64,000 nt of DNA from Curvibacter cyanobacteriorum (GTDB lineage Bacteria; Pseudomonadota; Gammaproteobacteria; Burkholderiales; Burkholderiaceae_C). The DNA is taken from contig NZ_JAQSIP010000013.1 in the NCBI RefSeq assembly GCF_028649475.1, positions 62,001 to 126,000 of the forward strand. The letters are read 5' to 3'. This document shows, one piece after another, positions 56,013 to 64,000 of this stretch. Positions within the stretch are counted from its first letter, which is position 1. Every line of letters begins with the position of its first letter. The translations under genes were made by a program, and so were the position numbers. Below the pieces are notes generated by a model. It saw only the letters and a list, made by a program, of their open reading frames with translations. It ran no database searches and was not told where the DNA came from.

Positions 56013-56033
56013 ACCCTGAAGTGACTTCAAGGT
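56013..56033. promoter_or_regulatory. MerR-family operator in the P-type ATPase promoter
   Basis: Arms ACCCTGAAGT and ACTTCAAGGT around a central G form a near-perfect 21-bp dyad. On the minus strand a -35 TTGACC (56031-56036) and a -10 TCCAAT (56006-56011) flank it with a 19-bp spacer. This is the long-spacer layout that MerR regulators twist into an active promoter. Confidence 0.75.
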
Positions 56034-56074
56034 CAAGCCCCGATACTGGGCGGTTTCAACGAAAGGATCTGCGC

Positions 56075-56569
56075 ATGCCCAAGCCCCCGACGCCTCAGGC
56101 GCCCCACCAGCCCGCCCCCTGGCGCATTGGGGAGGTGGCACGCCAGTCGGGCGTGTCGGTGGCCAATGTGCGCTATTACGAACGCGAGGGCCTGCTGCCC
56201 GCTGCGGCGCGCAGCGACAACCAGTACCGCCTCTACGGTGAGGCCGATCTGCAGCGCCTGCGTTTCATCCGGCTGTGCCGTTCCTTCGACATGTCACTCG
56301 ACGAGGTGCGCACCCTGCTGTCGCTCGACCTGAACCTGGCCGACGACTGTGTGCGGGCCCGTGAAGCCGTGCAGGCGCACCGCCAGCATGTGCAGCAGCG
56401 TCTGGCCGAGTTGCGGGCGCTGGATCGGCAATTGCAGCAGCTCGAAGCCCATTGCACGGGCCATGGGCCGCGCTGCAGCCTGATGGAAGCCTTGCACCAG
56501 CAGGCCCGCGATTTGCCACCACAAGCCGGCCCGGGCGAGGCCGGGCGCGGGGTCAAGCGCCACGTCTAG
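56075..56569 (+). CDS. MerR family metal-responsive regulator, CadR/PbrR type
   Basis: 164 residues. The N-terminal MerR helix-turn-helix (WRIGEVARQSGVSVANVRYY at about 16-35) is preceded by a Pro-rich 15-residue extension. Three Cys residues, Cys92, Cys127 and Cys134, are spaced 35 and 7 apart, the CadR arrangement for Cd(II) (Cys77, Cys112, Cys119 in CadR), with HCTGHGPRC forming the C-terminal loop. The gene is divergent from the P-type ATPase and would activate it on metal binding. GAAAGGA precedes the ATG at 56075. Confidence 0.9.
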   Translation: MPKPPTPQAPHQPAPWRIGEVARQSGVSVANVRYYEREGLLPAAARSDNQYRLYGEADLQRLRFIRLCRSFDMSLDEVRTLLSLDLNLADDCVRAREAVQAHRQHVQQRLAELRALDRQLQQLEAHCTGHGPRCSLMEALHQQARDLPPQAGPGEAGRGVKRHV

Positions 56570-56601
56570 GCCGCCCGACGCGGGCGCTCAGGCTGCCGCC
56601 A

Positions 56602-56874
56602 TCAGCCCAGCCGCTGGCGTGCCTTGCTGGCCCAGCCCTCCAGGTGCCCCATCAGGTCGTTCTGGCTGAACGAGCAGCTTTCTTCGGTGAACAGCGCGGC
56701 CGACTCCAGGCGGTCCAGCAGTTGGTGCAGCACGGTTTCAAACTGCGGTGGCAGGGCGGCCAGCAGGTGGCTCAGGCCGCGGCAGCGGCTGCTGAGGTCG
56801 GCGATGCTGAGGTGCCCATCGCGCCAGGCTTGCACAGCGTGTTCGAGGGTGACCAGTTGTTCGTGGGCGTTCAT
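56602..56874 (-). CDS. Small helical hypothetical protein
   Basis: 90 residues, probably all-helical, from the Met at 56874 (MNAHEQLVTLEHAVQAWRDG). It contains one Cys-Arg-Gly motif and conserved-looking leucine heptads, and no membrane segment. The neighbouring genes are the convergent MerR regulator and, divergently, an HD-GYP protein 233 bp away. I do not recognise a family. Codon use is like its neighbours, which supports a real gene. Confidence 0.6.
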   Translation of the reverse strand: MNAHEQLVTLEHAVQAWRDGHLSIADLSSRCRGLSHLLAALPPQFETVLHQLLDRLESAALFTEESCSFSQNDLMGHLEGWASKARQRLG

Positions 56875-57107
56875 GGCAGGGCTTGCGGGCAAAAAAGGAA
56901 GGGAGACCAGGGGCTGGCCAAGGGCCCGACACGGGCCTTGGTGCGCACAAGCTGGCAACAAGGGCTGAAATTTAAGCCTATTCTGATGCGGGAATGGGAC
57001 ATCGTGCCTGGCTCGTGGCATGCTTGGGGTTTCGGCGTCATGGCCTGCTGGAAGCGCAGGGCCACCGGTCTTGTGGCCGGGCCGTTCAGGATTCCCGATC
57101 TCGCACC

Positions 57108-58325
57108 ATGTTGAAAATCATTAACGCCCAGCAACTGCAGCTAGGCATGTACCTGCACAAGTTTGGTGGGTCCTGGTTGAAGCACCCTTTTTGGCGCACT
57201 GCTTTCCTGCTGGAAGACGTCAAAGACCTCAACGCGATCGTGGCCAGCGGCATTGATGAGATCTGGATCGATGTGTCCAAGGGCTGCGATGTCGCGGCCC
57301 CAGGCCCGGCGCAGGCCCCGGCCGCTGCCGCGCCGGTGCCCGAGGCGCCTGCGGTGTTGGTGGCCAAGCGCGTGCCCCCGGCGCCCACCAGCATGGGCCA
57401 GGAGTTGGTGCAGGCCAAAAAAATCCTGCTGCAAAGCCGTGACGCGGTGACCAGCCTGTTCAACGACGTGCGTTTGGGCAAGGCCATCGACGTCAATGGC
57501 GCGGCACCGCTGGTGGAAGAGGTCACCTCCTCGGTGATTCGCAACCCGGGCGCGCTGGTCAGCATCGTGCGGCTCAAGAGCCGCGACGACTACACCTACC
57601 TGCACTCGGTGGCGGTGTGCGCCCTGATGGTCGCGCTGGCGCGCCAGTTGGGGTTGGACGAAGCCCAGACACGCGACGCGGCCATGGGCGGCCTGATGCA
57701 CGACCTGGGCAAGGCCCTGATGCCGCTGGAGGTGCTGAACAAGCCCGGCAGCCTCACCGAGGCCGAATACGCCATCATGAAAAGCCACCCCGAGGAGGGT
57801 TGGCGCCTGCTGCGCGAGGGGGGCGGGGCCAGCGAGGCGACCTTGGACATCGCCTTGCACCACCACGAAAAGATCGACGGCTCGGGCTACCCGCACAAAC
57901 TCAAGGGCGACGGCATCCAGCTGCTGTCGCGCATGGGCGCGATCTGCGACGTGTACGACGCCATCACCTCGAACCGCCCCTACAAGGCGGGCTGGGACCC
58001 GGGCACGTCGATCCGGCGCATGAATTCCTGGGCCGGGCATTTTGACCCGCACATCATGAAGGCCTTCATCCGCAGCATTGGCATCTACCCGGTGGGGGCG
58101 CTGGTGCGCCTGGAATCGGGCCGCCTGGGGGTGGTGACCGAACAGCACGCCGCCTCGTTGCTGACGCCCAAGGTCACGGTGTTTTTCTCCACCAAATCCA
58201 ACGAACCCATCGTGCGCCAGGTGCTCGACCTGGCCGCTCCGAACACCACCGACAAGATCGTGGCGGTGGAAGACAAGGAGAAGTGGGGCTTCAAGTACCT
58301 CGACGAGATCTGGTCCGAGACCTGA
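57108..58325 (+). CDS. HD-GYP phosphodiesterase with DUF3391
   Basis: 405 residues. The N-terminal DUF3391 domain (residues 1-about 120: LKIINAQQLQLGMYLHKFGG, IDEIWIDVSKG) is followed by an HD-GYP domain with HSVAVCALM, LMHDLGKALMP and LHHHEKIDGSGYPHKL, all catalytic residues present. It would hydrolyse cyclic di-GMP to GMP, so it acts in motility or biofilm signalling. It is a single gene; the ATG at 57108 matches the family start MLKI. Confidence 0.93.
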   Translation: MLKIINAQQLQLGMYLHKFGGSWLKHPFWRTAFLLEDVKDLNAIVASGIDEIWIDVSKGCDVAAPGPAQAPAAAAPVPEAPAVLVAKRVPPAPTSMGQELVQAKKILLQSRDAVTSLFNDVRLGKAIDVNGAAPLVEEVTSSVIRNPGALVSIVRLKSRDDYTYLHSVAVCALMVALARQLGLDEAQTRDAAMGGLMHDLGKALMPLEVLNKPGSLTEAEYAIMKSHPEEGWRLLREGGGASEATLDIALHHHEKIDGSGYPHKLKGDGIQLLSRMGAICDVYDAITSNRPYKAGWDPGTSIRRMNSWAGHFDPHIMKAFIRSIGIYPVGALVRLESGRLGVVTEQHAASLLTPKVTVFFSTKSNEPIVRQVLDLAAPNTTDKIVAVEDKEKWGFKYLDEIWSET

Positions 58326-58466
58326 CGCCAGGTCGGGTGCCCGGACCGGGCACTGCCGGTGGCACGGCGTCACGGTGGCGCACGCTGCGGCCGCCGGCCG
58401 CTGTCCCCAGCGGAACGCCGGGCTGGCCCCGGCCCTCGCCGCGGGCTTCAAAGCTTGTCGCTGGCC

Positions 58467-59642
58467 TCAGAGCTTGGCCAGGCGCTCCAGCGCGGCGATC
58501 AGGGTCTCGTCCTTCTTGGCGAAGCAGAAACGCACCACCCGCTGGTCAAAGCCGTCGCCATAGAAGGCCGACAGCGGGATCGCGGCCACCCCGATCTCAC
58601 GCGTCAGCCATTGGGCAAAGTCGGCTTCACCCAGGTCGCTGACCTCCGAAATGTCCACGCACTGGAAGTAGCTGCCTTCGCTGGGCAGCAGCTTGAAGCG
58701 GGTGCGTGCCAGGCCGGCGCGGAACAGGTCGCGCTTGTGCTGGTAGAAGGCCGGCAGCTCCAGGTAGGGCTTGGGGTCGGCCATGTACTGGGCCAGCGCG
58801 TGTTGCACCGGGGTGTTGACGGTGAACACATTGAACTGGTGCACCTTGCGGAACTCGGCGGTCAGCGCGGCCGGAGCGGCCACATAGCCCACTTTCCAGC
58901 CCGTCACATGGTAGGTCTTGCCAAAGCTCGAGACGATGAAGGCGCGCGCCGCCAGGCCCGGAAAGCGCGCCGCGCTCTGGTGCGTCTGGCCGTCGAACAC
59001 CATGTGCTCGTAGACCTCGTCGCTGATCAAGAAGATGTCGGTCGGGGCCAGCAACTCTTGCAGGCGCAGCATGTCTTGCTGGCTCCACACGGTCGCGCTG
59101 GGGTTGTGCGGCGAGTTGATCAGGATGGCGCGGGTGCGCGGGGTGATGGCGGCCGCGATGCGGTCAAAGTCGGGGCGGAAGGTGCCCGGGGTCAGGGGCA
59201 CGCGCACCACCACGCCGCCTGCCAGCTCGATGTTGGGCACATAGCTGTCGTAGCAGGGCTCGAGCACGATGACCTCGTCACCGGCGCGCACGATGGCCAG
59301 GATGGCCGTGATGATGGCCTGGGTGGCGCCGGCGGTGACGGTGATCTCGTCCGCCGCGCGGTAGTGGTGGCCGTGCAGCGCTTCGATCTTGCGCGAGATG
59401 GCTTCGCGCAGCGCCGGCACGCCGGGCATCGGCGGGTACTGGTTGAGGCCCTGTTGCATGGCCTGGCTGACGTCGTTGACCAGCTTGGGGTCGCAGTTGA
59501 AGTCCGGGAAGCCTTGGCCCAGGTTCACCGCGCCGGTTTCGGTCGCCAGCGCCGACATGACGGTGAAGATGGTGGTGCCCACGGCGGGCAGCTTGGTTTG
59601 CAGCGGCGGGGTGCGGACGGAAACGGTGTCAGGGGTCGTCAT
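58467..59642 (-). CDS. Methionine-type pyridoxal-phosphate aminotransferase
   Basis: 391 residues of aminotransferase class I/II, closest to YbdL methionine aminotransferases. Start TKLPAVGTTIFTVMSALATE, cofactor residues in NSPHNPSATVWS, SDEVYEHMVFDG and the Schiff-base Lys in SSFGKTYHVTGWKVGY. It moves an amino group from methionine or related amino acids to a keto acid. It is downstream of cysB on the same strand, 40 bases away, consistent with a sulfur metabolism link. Confidence 0.9.
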   Translation of the reverse strand: MTTPDTVSVRTPPLQTKLPAVGTTIFTVMSALATETGAVNLGQGFPDFNCDPKLVNDVSQAMQQGLNQYPPMPGVPALREAISRKIEALHGHHYRAADEITVTAGATQAIITAILAIVRAGDEVIVLEPCYDSYVPNIELAGGVVVRVPLTPGTFRPDFDRIAAAITPRTRAILINSPHNPSATVWSQQDMLRLQELLAPTDIFLISDEVYEHMVFDGQTHQSAARFPGLAARAFIVSSFGKTYHVTGWKVGYVAAPAALTAEFRKVHQFNVFTVNTPVQHALAQYMADPKPYLELPAFYQHKRDLFRAGLARTRFKLLPSEGSYFQCVDISEVSDLGEADFAQWLTREIGVAAIPLSAFYGDGFDQRVVRFCFAKKDETLIAALERLAKL

Positions 59643-59682
59643 GGCAGCGGTGCAGGGCAGTTGGTGGGATGGAGGAAATCGC

Positions 59683-60624
59683 TCAGAGCTCGTAGTCGTT
59701 GACGTGGCCGCTCAGGGCTTTGGAGATCAGGTCGCGGCTCAGGCGGTCGCTGAGCAGCTCGGCAAACTTGAACACGAAGTTGCGCAGGTAGGCACTGCGC
59801 TTGAAGGCCACCCGGGCCACGTTCTGGCCGAACACATGGCCCATCGGGCGCACGGCCAGGTCGCCAATCGGGTCGTCGCGGACCGCCATTTCGGCCACGA
59901 TGCCCACGCCCAGCCCCAGCCGCACATAGGTCTTGATGACGTCGGAGTCGATCGCCTCCAGCGCGATGCGCGGTTGCAGCTTCTTGGCTGCAAAGGCGTT
60001 GTCGACCCGGGTGCGCCCCGTGAACGAGGGGTGGTAGGTGATGATCGGCTCTTGGGCGATGTCTTCGAGGCTGATCCGGTCTTTTTGGGTCAAGGGGTGG
60101 TCGGGCGGCAGCACCAGCACGTGTTGCCATTCGTAGCAGGGCAGGGTGACGAGGTCGGCGTAGTCGGCCAGCGACTCGGTCGCGATGCCGATTTCGGCCA
60201 CTTCGTCGAGCAGCATCTTGGCCACCTGGTCGGGCGCACCCTGGTGCAGGCTGACGTTGACTTTGGGGTAGGCCTCGCGCAGGCGCGCCACCGGCACCGG
60301 CAGCACATAGCGGGCCTGGGTGTGGGTGGTGGCGATCGACAGGGTGCCGCTGTCCTGGGCGCTGAACTGCTCGCCGATGCGGCGCAGGTTGCCGACCTCG
60401 CGCATGATCAGCTCGATGCTTTTCAGCACATGCTGGCCTGGCTCGGTGATGCGTTTGAGGCGTTTGCCGTGGCGCGCGAAGATCTCCACGCCCAGCTCTT
60501 CTTCCAGCTCGATGATCGCCTTGGACACGCCGGGTTGCGAGGTGTGCAAGGCCTTGGCGGCCTCGGTCAGGTTCAGATTGCGGCGGGCCGCCTCTTGAAC
60601 GAAGCGGAATTGGTGCAAATTCAT
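59683..60624 (-). CDS. cysB: CysB-type LysR regulator of sulfur assimilation
   Basis: 313 residues. The HTH is at residues 1-60 (MNLHQFRFVQEAARRNLNLT, then HTSQPGVSKAIIELEEELG). The effector domain has FTGRTRVDNAF and the CysB/Cbl-type TTHTQARYVLP near residue 100, which binds N-acetylserine or sulfate. CysB activates sulfate uptake and reduction genes. It lies between the aminotransferase and a short CbiX, which may supply siroheme for sulfite reductase. Confidence 0.93.
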   Translation of the reverse strand: MNLHQFRFVQEAARRNLNLTEAAKALHTSQPGVSKAIIELEEELGVEIFARHGKRLKRITEPGQHVLKSIELIMREVGNLRRIGEQFSAQDSGTLSIATTHTQARYVLPVPVARLREAYPKVNVSLHQGAPDQVAKMLLDEVAEIGIATESLADYADLVTLPCYEWQHVLVLPPDHPLTQKDRISLEDIAQEPIITYHPSFTGRTRVDNAFAAKKLQPRIALEAIDSDVIKTYVRLGLGVGIVAEMAVRDDPIGDLAVRPMGHVFGQNVARVAFKRSAYLRNFVFKFAELLSDRLSRDLISKALSGHVNDYEL

Positions 60625-60684
60625 AACGAATATCGCCTAAAGAGGCTTTTCATTATGCTGCAAAAGTCTATTGATTCAGCCGCT

Positions 60685-61041
60685 TCAGCCCAGGGCCACC
60701 TGGGCCAACGCGTCGACGATGGCGTCGTTTTCACCCACGGCGGGGCAGAGTTCCAGGGCCAACCCCGGGTAGGCGGCCTGCAGATCCTGGATCAGGCGCG
60801 GCAGGTCCTCGCGCGCATGGCGCCCCACGCCCAGGAACATCGGCACCACGCGCAGGCTCTGCACCCCCGCCGCCACCAACTCGGCCACGGTCTCCGGCAG
60901 GTCGGGCCGGGTCAGCTCCAGGTAGGCGCAGCGCACCTCGGTGGCTGGCGCGCGTTCGCGCATGCGTTGGGCCACGGCCTCGATGGGGCGGGCCCAGGCC
61001 GGGTCGCGCGAACCGTGGGCAAAAAGAATCACAGCGTGCAT
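60685..61041 (-). CDS. Short CbiX/SirB-type sirohydrochlorin chelatase
   Basis: 118 residues, the size of the single-domain CbiX (small) chelatase that works as a dimer. FAHGSRDPAWARPIEAVA carries the catalytic His, and VPMFLGVGRHAREDLPRLIQ the second. It inserts metal, probably Fe for siroheme or Co, into sirohydrochlorin. It is 60 bases upstream of cysB. The Met at 61041 is chosen because it starts the domain; an in-frame Met 10 codons earlier is possible. Confidence 0.85.
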   Translation of the reverse strand: MHAVILFAHGSRDPAWARPIEAVAQRMRERAPATEVRCAYLELTRPDLPETVAELVAAGVQSLRVVPMFLGVGRHAREDLPRLIQDLQAAYPGLALELCPAVGENDAIVDALAQVALG

Positions 61042-61083
61042 GGGGAGCTTGGCAAATGGGTCAGTGGGCACAGGGGCCCGGGG

Positions 61084-62181
61084 TCAACGTCGCAGCACCA
61101 GCCAGCCAAAGGCGGCCAGTGACAACAGGGAGTAAATCATGCCGGGCGAGGCGGCCACCAACCACGGGGTCCAGTTCTGCAGGTTGCCGATGTAGCCAAA
61201 CACGTTGTTGAGCAGGAAGAAGCTGATGCCCGCCATCACGCCGCCAAACACGTAGGCGGCAATGCCGCCCGAGCGGAAGTGCAGGTAGGCAAAGGGCAAC
61301 GCCAGCACCACCATGACCAGGCAGCTCAGCGGGTAGAACACCTTGCGCCAGAATTCGATCTCGTAGCTCTGTGCGCTTTGACCGTTGGCATCCAGGTGCT
61401 GGATGTACTGGAACAGGTCGATGGTGCGCATGCGGTCGGGCTTGAGCAGGGCGGCCGAGGCCATTTCGGCGCTGATGCGGGTGGGCCAGCGGTACTCCGC
61501 CATGTTCGAGGGCTCGACGCGGGCGCGCTCGCCATCGGTGTTGTGGAACTCCGAACGGTGCACCTGCAGCAGCTGCCAGGACTCGTCCTGGTTGAAGCGG
61601 CCTTGCTCGGCATTGGTCATCGACACCATGCGCCCCTGGTTGTCGAACTCGAAGATGCGGATCTTTTGCATGCCGCCATCAGGCGTCATGCGCGCGATGT
61701 TGACGGCGTAGGCGCTGTAGTCCTGCTTTTCCTTCATCCAGGCGCCGGTCTGGCCCGTGGTCAGGCGCCCCTGGTAGCGCGCCTTCATGAGCTGGGCCAC
61801 GCGTTCGGTGGCGGGCGCCACGTAGTCGCCCACGGCAAAGGTGGTGACCACAAAGGCCAGGCCCAGCACCAGCAGCGTGCGCAGCGCCATCCACGGTCCC
61901 AGGCCGCTGGTGCGCAGGATGGTGAACTCCGAGCTCTGGGCCAGGCTGGCCATGACAAAGATGGTGCCGATCAGCACCGTGATCGGGAACAGCTCATAGA
62001 GGTGGCTGGGCATGGCCAGCGCCACGTACATCAGGGCTTGGGTGATCTGGTAGCCCCCCTGGTTGACCCAGCGCAGCTCGTCGACCAGGTCAAAGAAGAA
62101 GAACAGCGCCAGGAACCCCAGCGTCACAAACGACACCGAGCTCAGCACCTCGCCATACAGGTAGCGGCGGATGGTTTTCAT
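61084..62181 (-). CDS. lptG: LPS export permease LptG
   Basis: 365 residues. Six membrane segments, three at each end, and a periplasmic jellyroll-type middle are the LptG layout. It forms the inner-membrane part of the LptB2FG transporter that moves lipopolysaccharide to LptC and the outer membrane. The first segment reads SFVTLGFLALFFFFDLVDEL. The start at 62181 overlaps the lptF stop by 4 bases, so the two are translationally coupled. Confidence 0.94.
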   Translation of the reverse strand: MKTIRRYLYGEVLSSVSFVTLGFLALFFFFDLVDELRWVNQGGYQITQALMYVALAMPSHLYELFPITVLIGTIFVMASLAQSSEFTILRTSGLGPWMALRTLLVLGLAFVVTTFAVGDYVAPATERVAQLMKARYQGRLTTGQTGAWMKEKQDYSAYAVNIARMTPDGGMQKIRIFEFDNQGRMVSMTNAEQGRFNQDESWQLLQVHRSEFHNTDGERARVEPSNMAEYRWPTRISAEMASAALLKPDRMRTIDLFQYIQHLDANGQSAQSYEIEFWRKVFYPLSCLVMVVLALPFAYLHFRSGGIAAYVFGGVMAGISFFLLNNVFGYIGNLQNWTPWLVAASPGMIYSLLSLAAFGWLVLRR

Positions 62182-63299
62182 GGGGCGGCCCTTTCCTCGG
62201 CCTGACGGCGGTGACCGCGCACCCGCAGCCATTGGCGCCAGCTCCAGTTGTAGTGGCGCTGGACCAGCAGCAGCAGGCCCACGAAGGCCGCGCCACCATG
62301 CAGCAGCAGCATGAACTTGGCCATCGGGATCGAGCCGTTGCTGACCCAGTTCTGGCCCAGGTTGATGAAGTTGTAATAGACGATGAAGGCGAACAGCGCG
62401 AACACCAGGCTGCCGGTGCGGCCCGCGCGCGGGTTGACCACCGACACCGCCAGCGCGAGCACCACGAAGTTGAAGCCCGCCAGCGCCAGGCCCAGGCGCC
62501 AGCTCAGCTCCCCCTGGTTGATGGGGGTGGGTTCGCGCAGCAGCTTGAGGGTGGACAAGGCCTTGGTCGGCCCGCTGTCGGATTCGGTCAGCACATTGCT
62601 GGCCACGCGGGTGCCGTACTCGCTGAAATCACTGAGCTTGACGCTGCCGTCGGCCAGCAACTGCTCCATGCGCTGGCCCTGGCTCAGCAGCACAAAGCGG
62701 TCCTGCCCAATGATCTCGATGCGTGCGCTTTGCGCCGAGGTGACCGCCTCCTGGCCGCGCTCCAGCGCCGCGATGAACACGTTGTTGCCCGATTTGGAGT
62801 CGGTGCTCTGCTTGTCCACAAAGAACACCCGGGTGCCGTTGGCCGACTCCTGGAACTGCCCGGGGGCGATTCGTTCGACGTCGCCGCGCTTTTCGTAGTG
62901 GTCGCGCATGTCCTGCACCTGCTGGTTGGACCAGGGCCAGCCCACCAGGGCCAGCAAGGCGATCACCAGCAGCACGGGCCAGGCAAACCGGAACAACGGC
63001 CCCAAGAAACTGGCCAGGCCCCGGCCGCTGGCAAACCAGATGACCATCTCACTGTCGCGGTACATGCGCGACAAGGTGCCCACAATGGCCACGAACAGGC
63101 TCAGGGCCAGGATGGTGGGCAGGTGGCCCAGCACCGTGTAGCCCATGACCATCATCACGTCGGACGGGTTGACGGCGCCGCGCGAGGCCTGACCCAGGGT
63201 ACGGATCAGCATCATGGTCATGACCACCGTGGCCAGCACCACCAGGGTTGCCCCAAAGCTGCGGGCCAGTTCCTTGCGCAGTGATGAATGGAATAACAT
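62178..63299 (-). CDS. lptF: LPS export permease LptF
   Basis: 373 residues. Partner of LptG with the same six-segment layout and a periplasmic domain between segments 3 and 4. The N-terminal stretch MLFHSSLRKELARSFGATLV and the RDSEMVIWFASGRGLASFLG coupling region are typical. It is coupled to lptG and divergent from pepA across only 23 bases, a gene order conserved in other proteobacteria. Confidence 0.94.
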   Translation of the reverse strand: MLFHSSLRKELARSFGATLVVLATVVMTMMLIRTLGQASRGAVNPSDVMMVMGYTVLGHLPTILALSLFVAIVGTLSRMYRDSEMVIWFASGRGLASFLGPLFRFAWPVLLVIALLALVGWPWSNQQVQDMRDHYEKRGDVERIAPGQFQESANGTRVFFVDKQSTDSKSGNNVFIAALERGQEAVTSAQSARIEIIGQDRFVLLSQGQRMEQLLADGSVKLSDFSEYGTRVASNVLTESDSGPTKALSTLKLLREPTPINQGELSWRLGLALAGFNFVVLALAVSVVNPRAGRTGSLVFALFAFIVYYNFINLGQNWVSNGSIPMAKFMLLLHGGAAFVGLLLLVQRHYNWSWRQWLRVRGHRRQAEERAAP

Positions 63300-63322
63300 A
63301 AGGACGAGATAAAAGGGTGATT

Positions 63323-64000
63323 ATGAACTTTGAACTGAAACCCCTGAGCCTGGCGGCCGCCGTCAATGAAAAGGCCGACCTGCTCCTGGTCCTGGTGAGC
63401 GACCCGGTCAAGCCGGGCAAAGATGCGCTGTCCAGCGTGCTGACCCATGCGCTCAAGGCCGAGGATTTTGTGCCCAAGGCGGGCCGCGTGCTGAGCACCT
63501 ACCGCCTGCCTGCGGTGCAAACCGCGCGCGTGGTGTTTGTCGGCGTCGGTGACGCCAGTGCCAAGTCGGTGCGCCAGGGCGTGCTGGCGGGCTGGTCGGC
63601 GGTGCGCACCGACGCGGTCAAGCGTGTGCTGCTGGTGCCCGCCGACGGACAGTTGTCCGACGCGGCCCTGCGTGCCGCCGTGCTGGCCCTGGCCGACGCC
63701 AGCTACACCTACACCCTGACCAAGTCGCAAGCCGAGCCGCGCGTGCTGCAAAAGGTCACCTTCGGCGTGCCCGAGGTGCTGCCGGCCCAACGCGCCGCCC
63801 TGGCCCTGGCCGTGGCCACCGCCCACGGCATCGAAGAAGCCAAGGAATGGGGCAACCGCCCCGCCAACCACGCCACCCCGACCCAGTTGGCCGCCGCGGC
63901 CAAGGCGCTGGCGACCCGGGGCTCGGGCCTGCAATGCGAGGTGCTGCTGCCGCGCGACGTGGCCAAGCTCGGCATGGGGTCTTTCATGGCGGTGGCGCGG
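63323..64000 (+). CDS. pepA: Leucyl aminopeptidase, 5' part, cut by window edge
   Basis: The first 226 residues of an M17 aminopeptidase. The N-terminal domain is present (MNFELKPLSLAAAVNEKADL, VGVGDASAKSVRQG), and a stretch EEAKEWGNRPANHATPTQLA before the catalytic domain matches PepA. The catalytic metal residues lie beyond the right edge. PepA removes N-terminal residues and in some bacteria also binds DNA. AGGGTGA-like sequence precedes the ATG. Confidence 0.93.
   Translation, partial: MNFELKPLSLAAAVNEKADLLLVLVSDPVKPGKDALSSVLTHALKAEDFVPKAGRVLSTYRLPAVQTARVVFVGVGDASAKSVRQGVLAGWSAVRTDAVKRVLLVPADGQLSDAALRAAVLALADASYTYTLTKSQAEPRVLQKVTFGVPEVLPAQRAALALAVATAHGIEEAKEWGNRPANHATPTQLAAAAKALATRGSGLQCEVLLPRDVAKLGMGSFMAVAR

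Noticed and set aside
60625-60684. Possible cobalamin or SAM riboswitch next to cysB/cbiX
   Set aside because: The gap is too short and shows no riboswitch core motifs, only AT-rich promoter-like sequence.

Overview
The window is GC-rich, densely coded bacterial chromosome. Its gene content and gene pairings point to a betaproteobacterium of the order Burkholderiales, most likely family Comamonadaceae. The pointers are a PAS-LuxR regulator divergent from scoAB, a phasin, a DUF1631 protein, edd-eda, cysB next to a short CbiX, and lptGF divergent from pepA. The family is inferred from content only. I see no rRNA, tRNA, CRISPR array, prophage or insertion sequence.

Layout. 1-8.6 kb: electron-transfer flavoprotein:ubiquinone oxidoreductase (cut by the left edge), a short-chain dehydrogenase with a thioesterase, a ferritin-like-type metal hydrolase divergent from a TetR regulator, an AhpD-like protein, two tiny coupled ORFs, a DUF1993 protein, and a PAS-LuxR regulator divergent from the 3-oxoacid CoA-transferase scoAB. 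8.6-13.6 kb: potassium uptake, with kup followed upstream by a KdpDE-like two-component system whose kinase lacks the usual KdpD sensor half. 13.7-17.8 kb: ChaC and a large zinc-ribbon/cyclase/ATPase/TPR protein. 17.9-27.1 kb: a plus-strand run of a nucleoside deaminase, a RutR-like TetR regulator, a flavodoxin-fold oxidoreductase, a cytosine-deaminase-like amidohydrolase, RidA, a creatininase-family hydrolase, a three-gene ABC importer and an FAD oxidase. This looks like uptake and ring-opening of a nitrogen heterocycle.

27.1-40.4 kb: a PepSY membrane protein behind a Fur-like box, a phasin, the Entner-Doudoroff pair edd-eda, gloA, a PaaI-type thioesterase with MarR, and a sugar-acid cluster (SDR, MFS transporter, IlvD/Edd-family dehydratase, FadR-type regulator), then a cupin and an endonuclease/phosphatase-family protein. 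40.4-50 kb: rhlE, ettA, a DUF1631 protein, a TAXI binding protein and a P1-family peptidase. 50-56.6 kb: a metal-resistance operon (Zn/Cd-type P-type ATPase, Cys/His-rich exported protein, TolC-type outer-membrane protein, multicopper oxidase) divergent from a CadR/PbrR-type MerR regulator. 56.6-64 kb: a small helical protein, an HD-GYP phosphodiesterase, a methionine-type aminotransferase, cysB, a short CbiX, lptG, lptF and the start of pepA.

The most interesting signals are regulatory. Near-identical 11-bp-period direct repeats lie upstream of both kup and the KdpD-like gene. A RutR-like palindrome lies in front of the heterocycle operon. A MerR-type promoter lies so close to the ATPase start that its mRNA would be nearly leaderless. 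The strongest candidate for an undescribed system is either the RutR-like heterocycle operon or the reduced KdpDE-Kup circuit.
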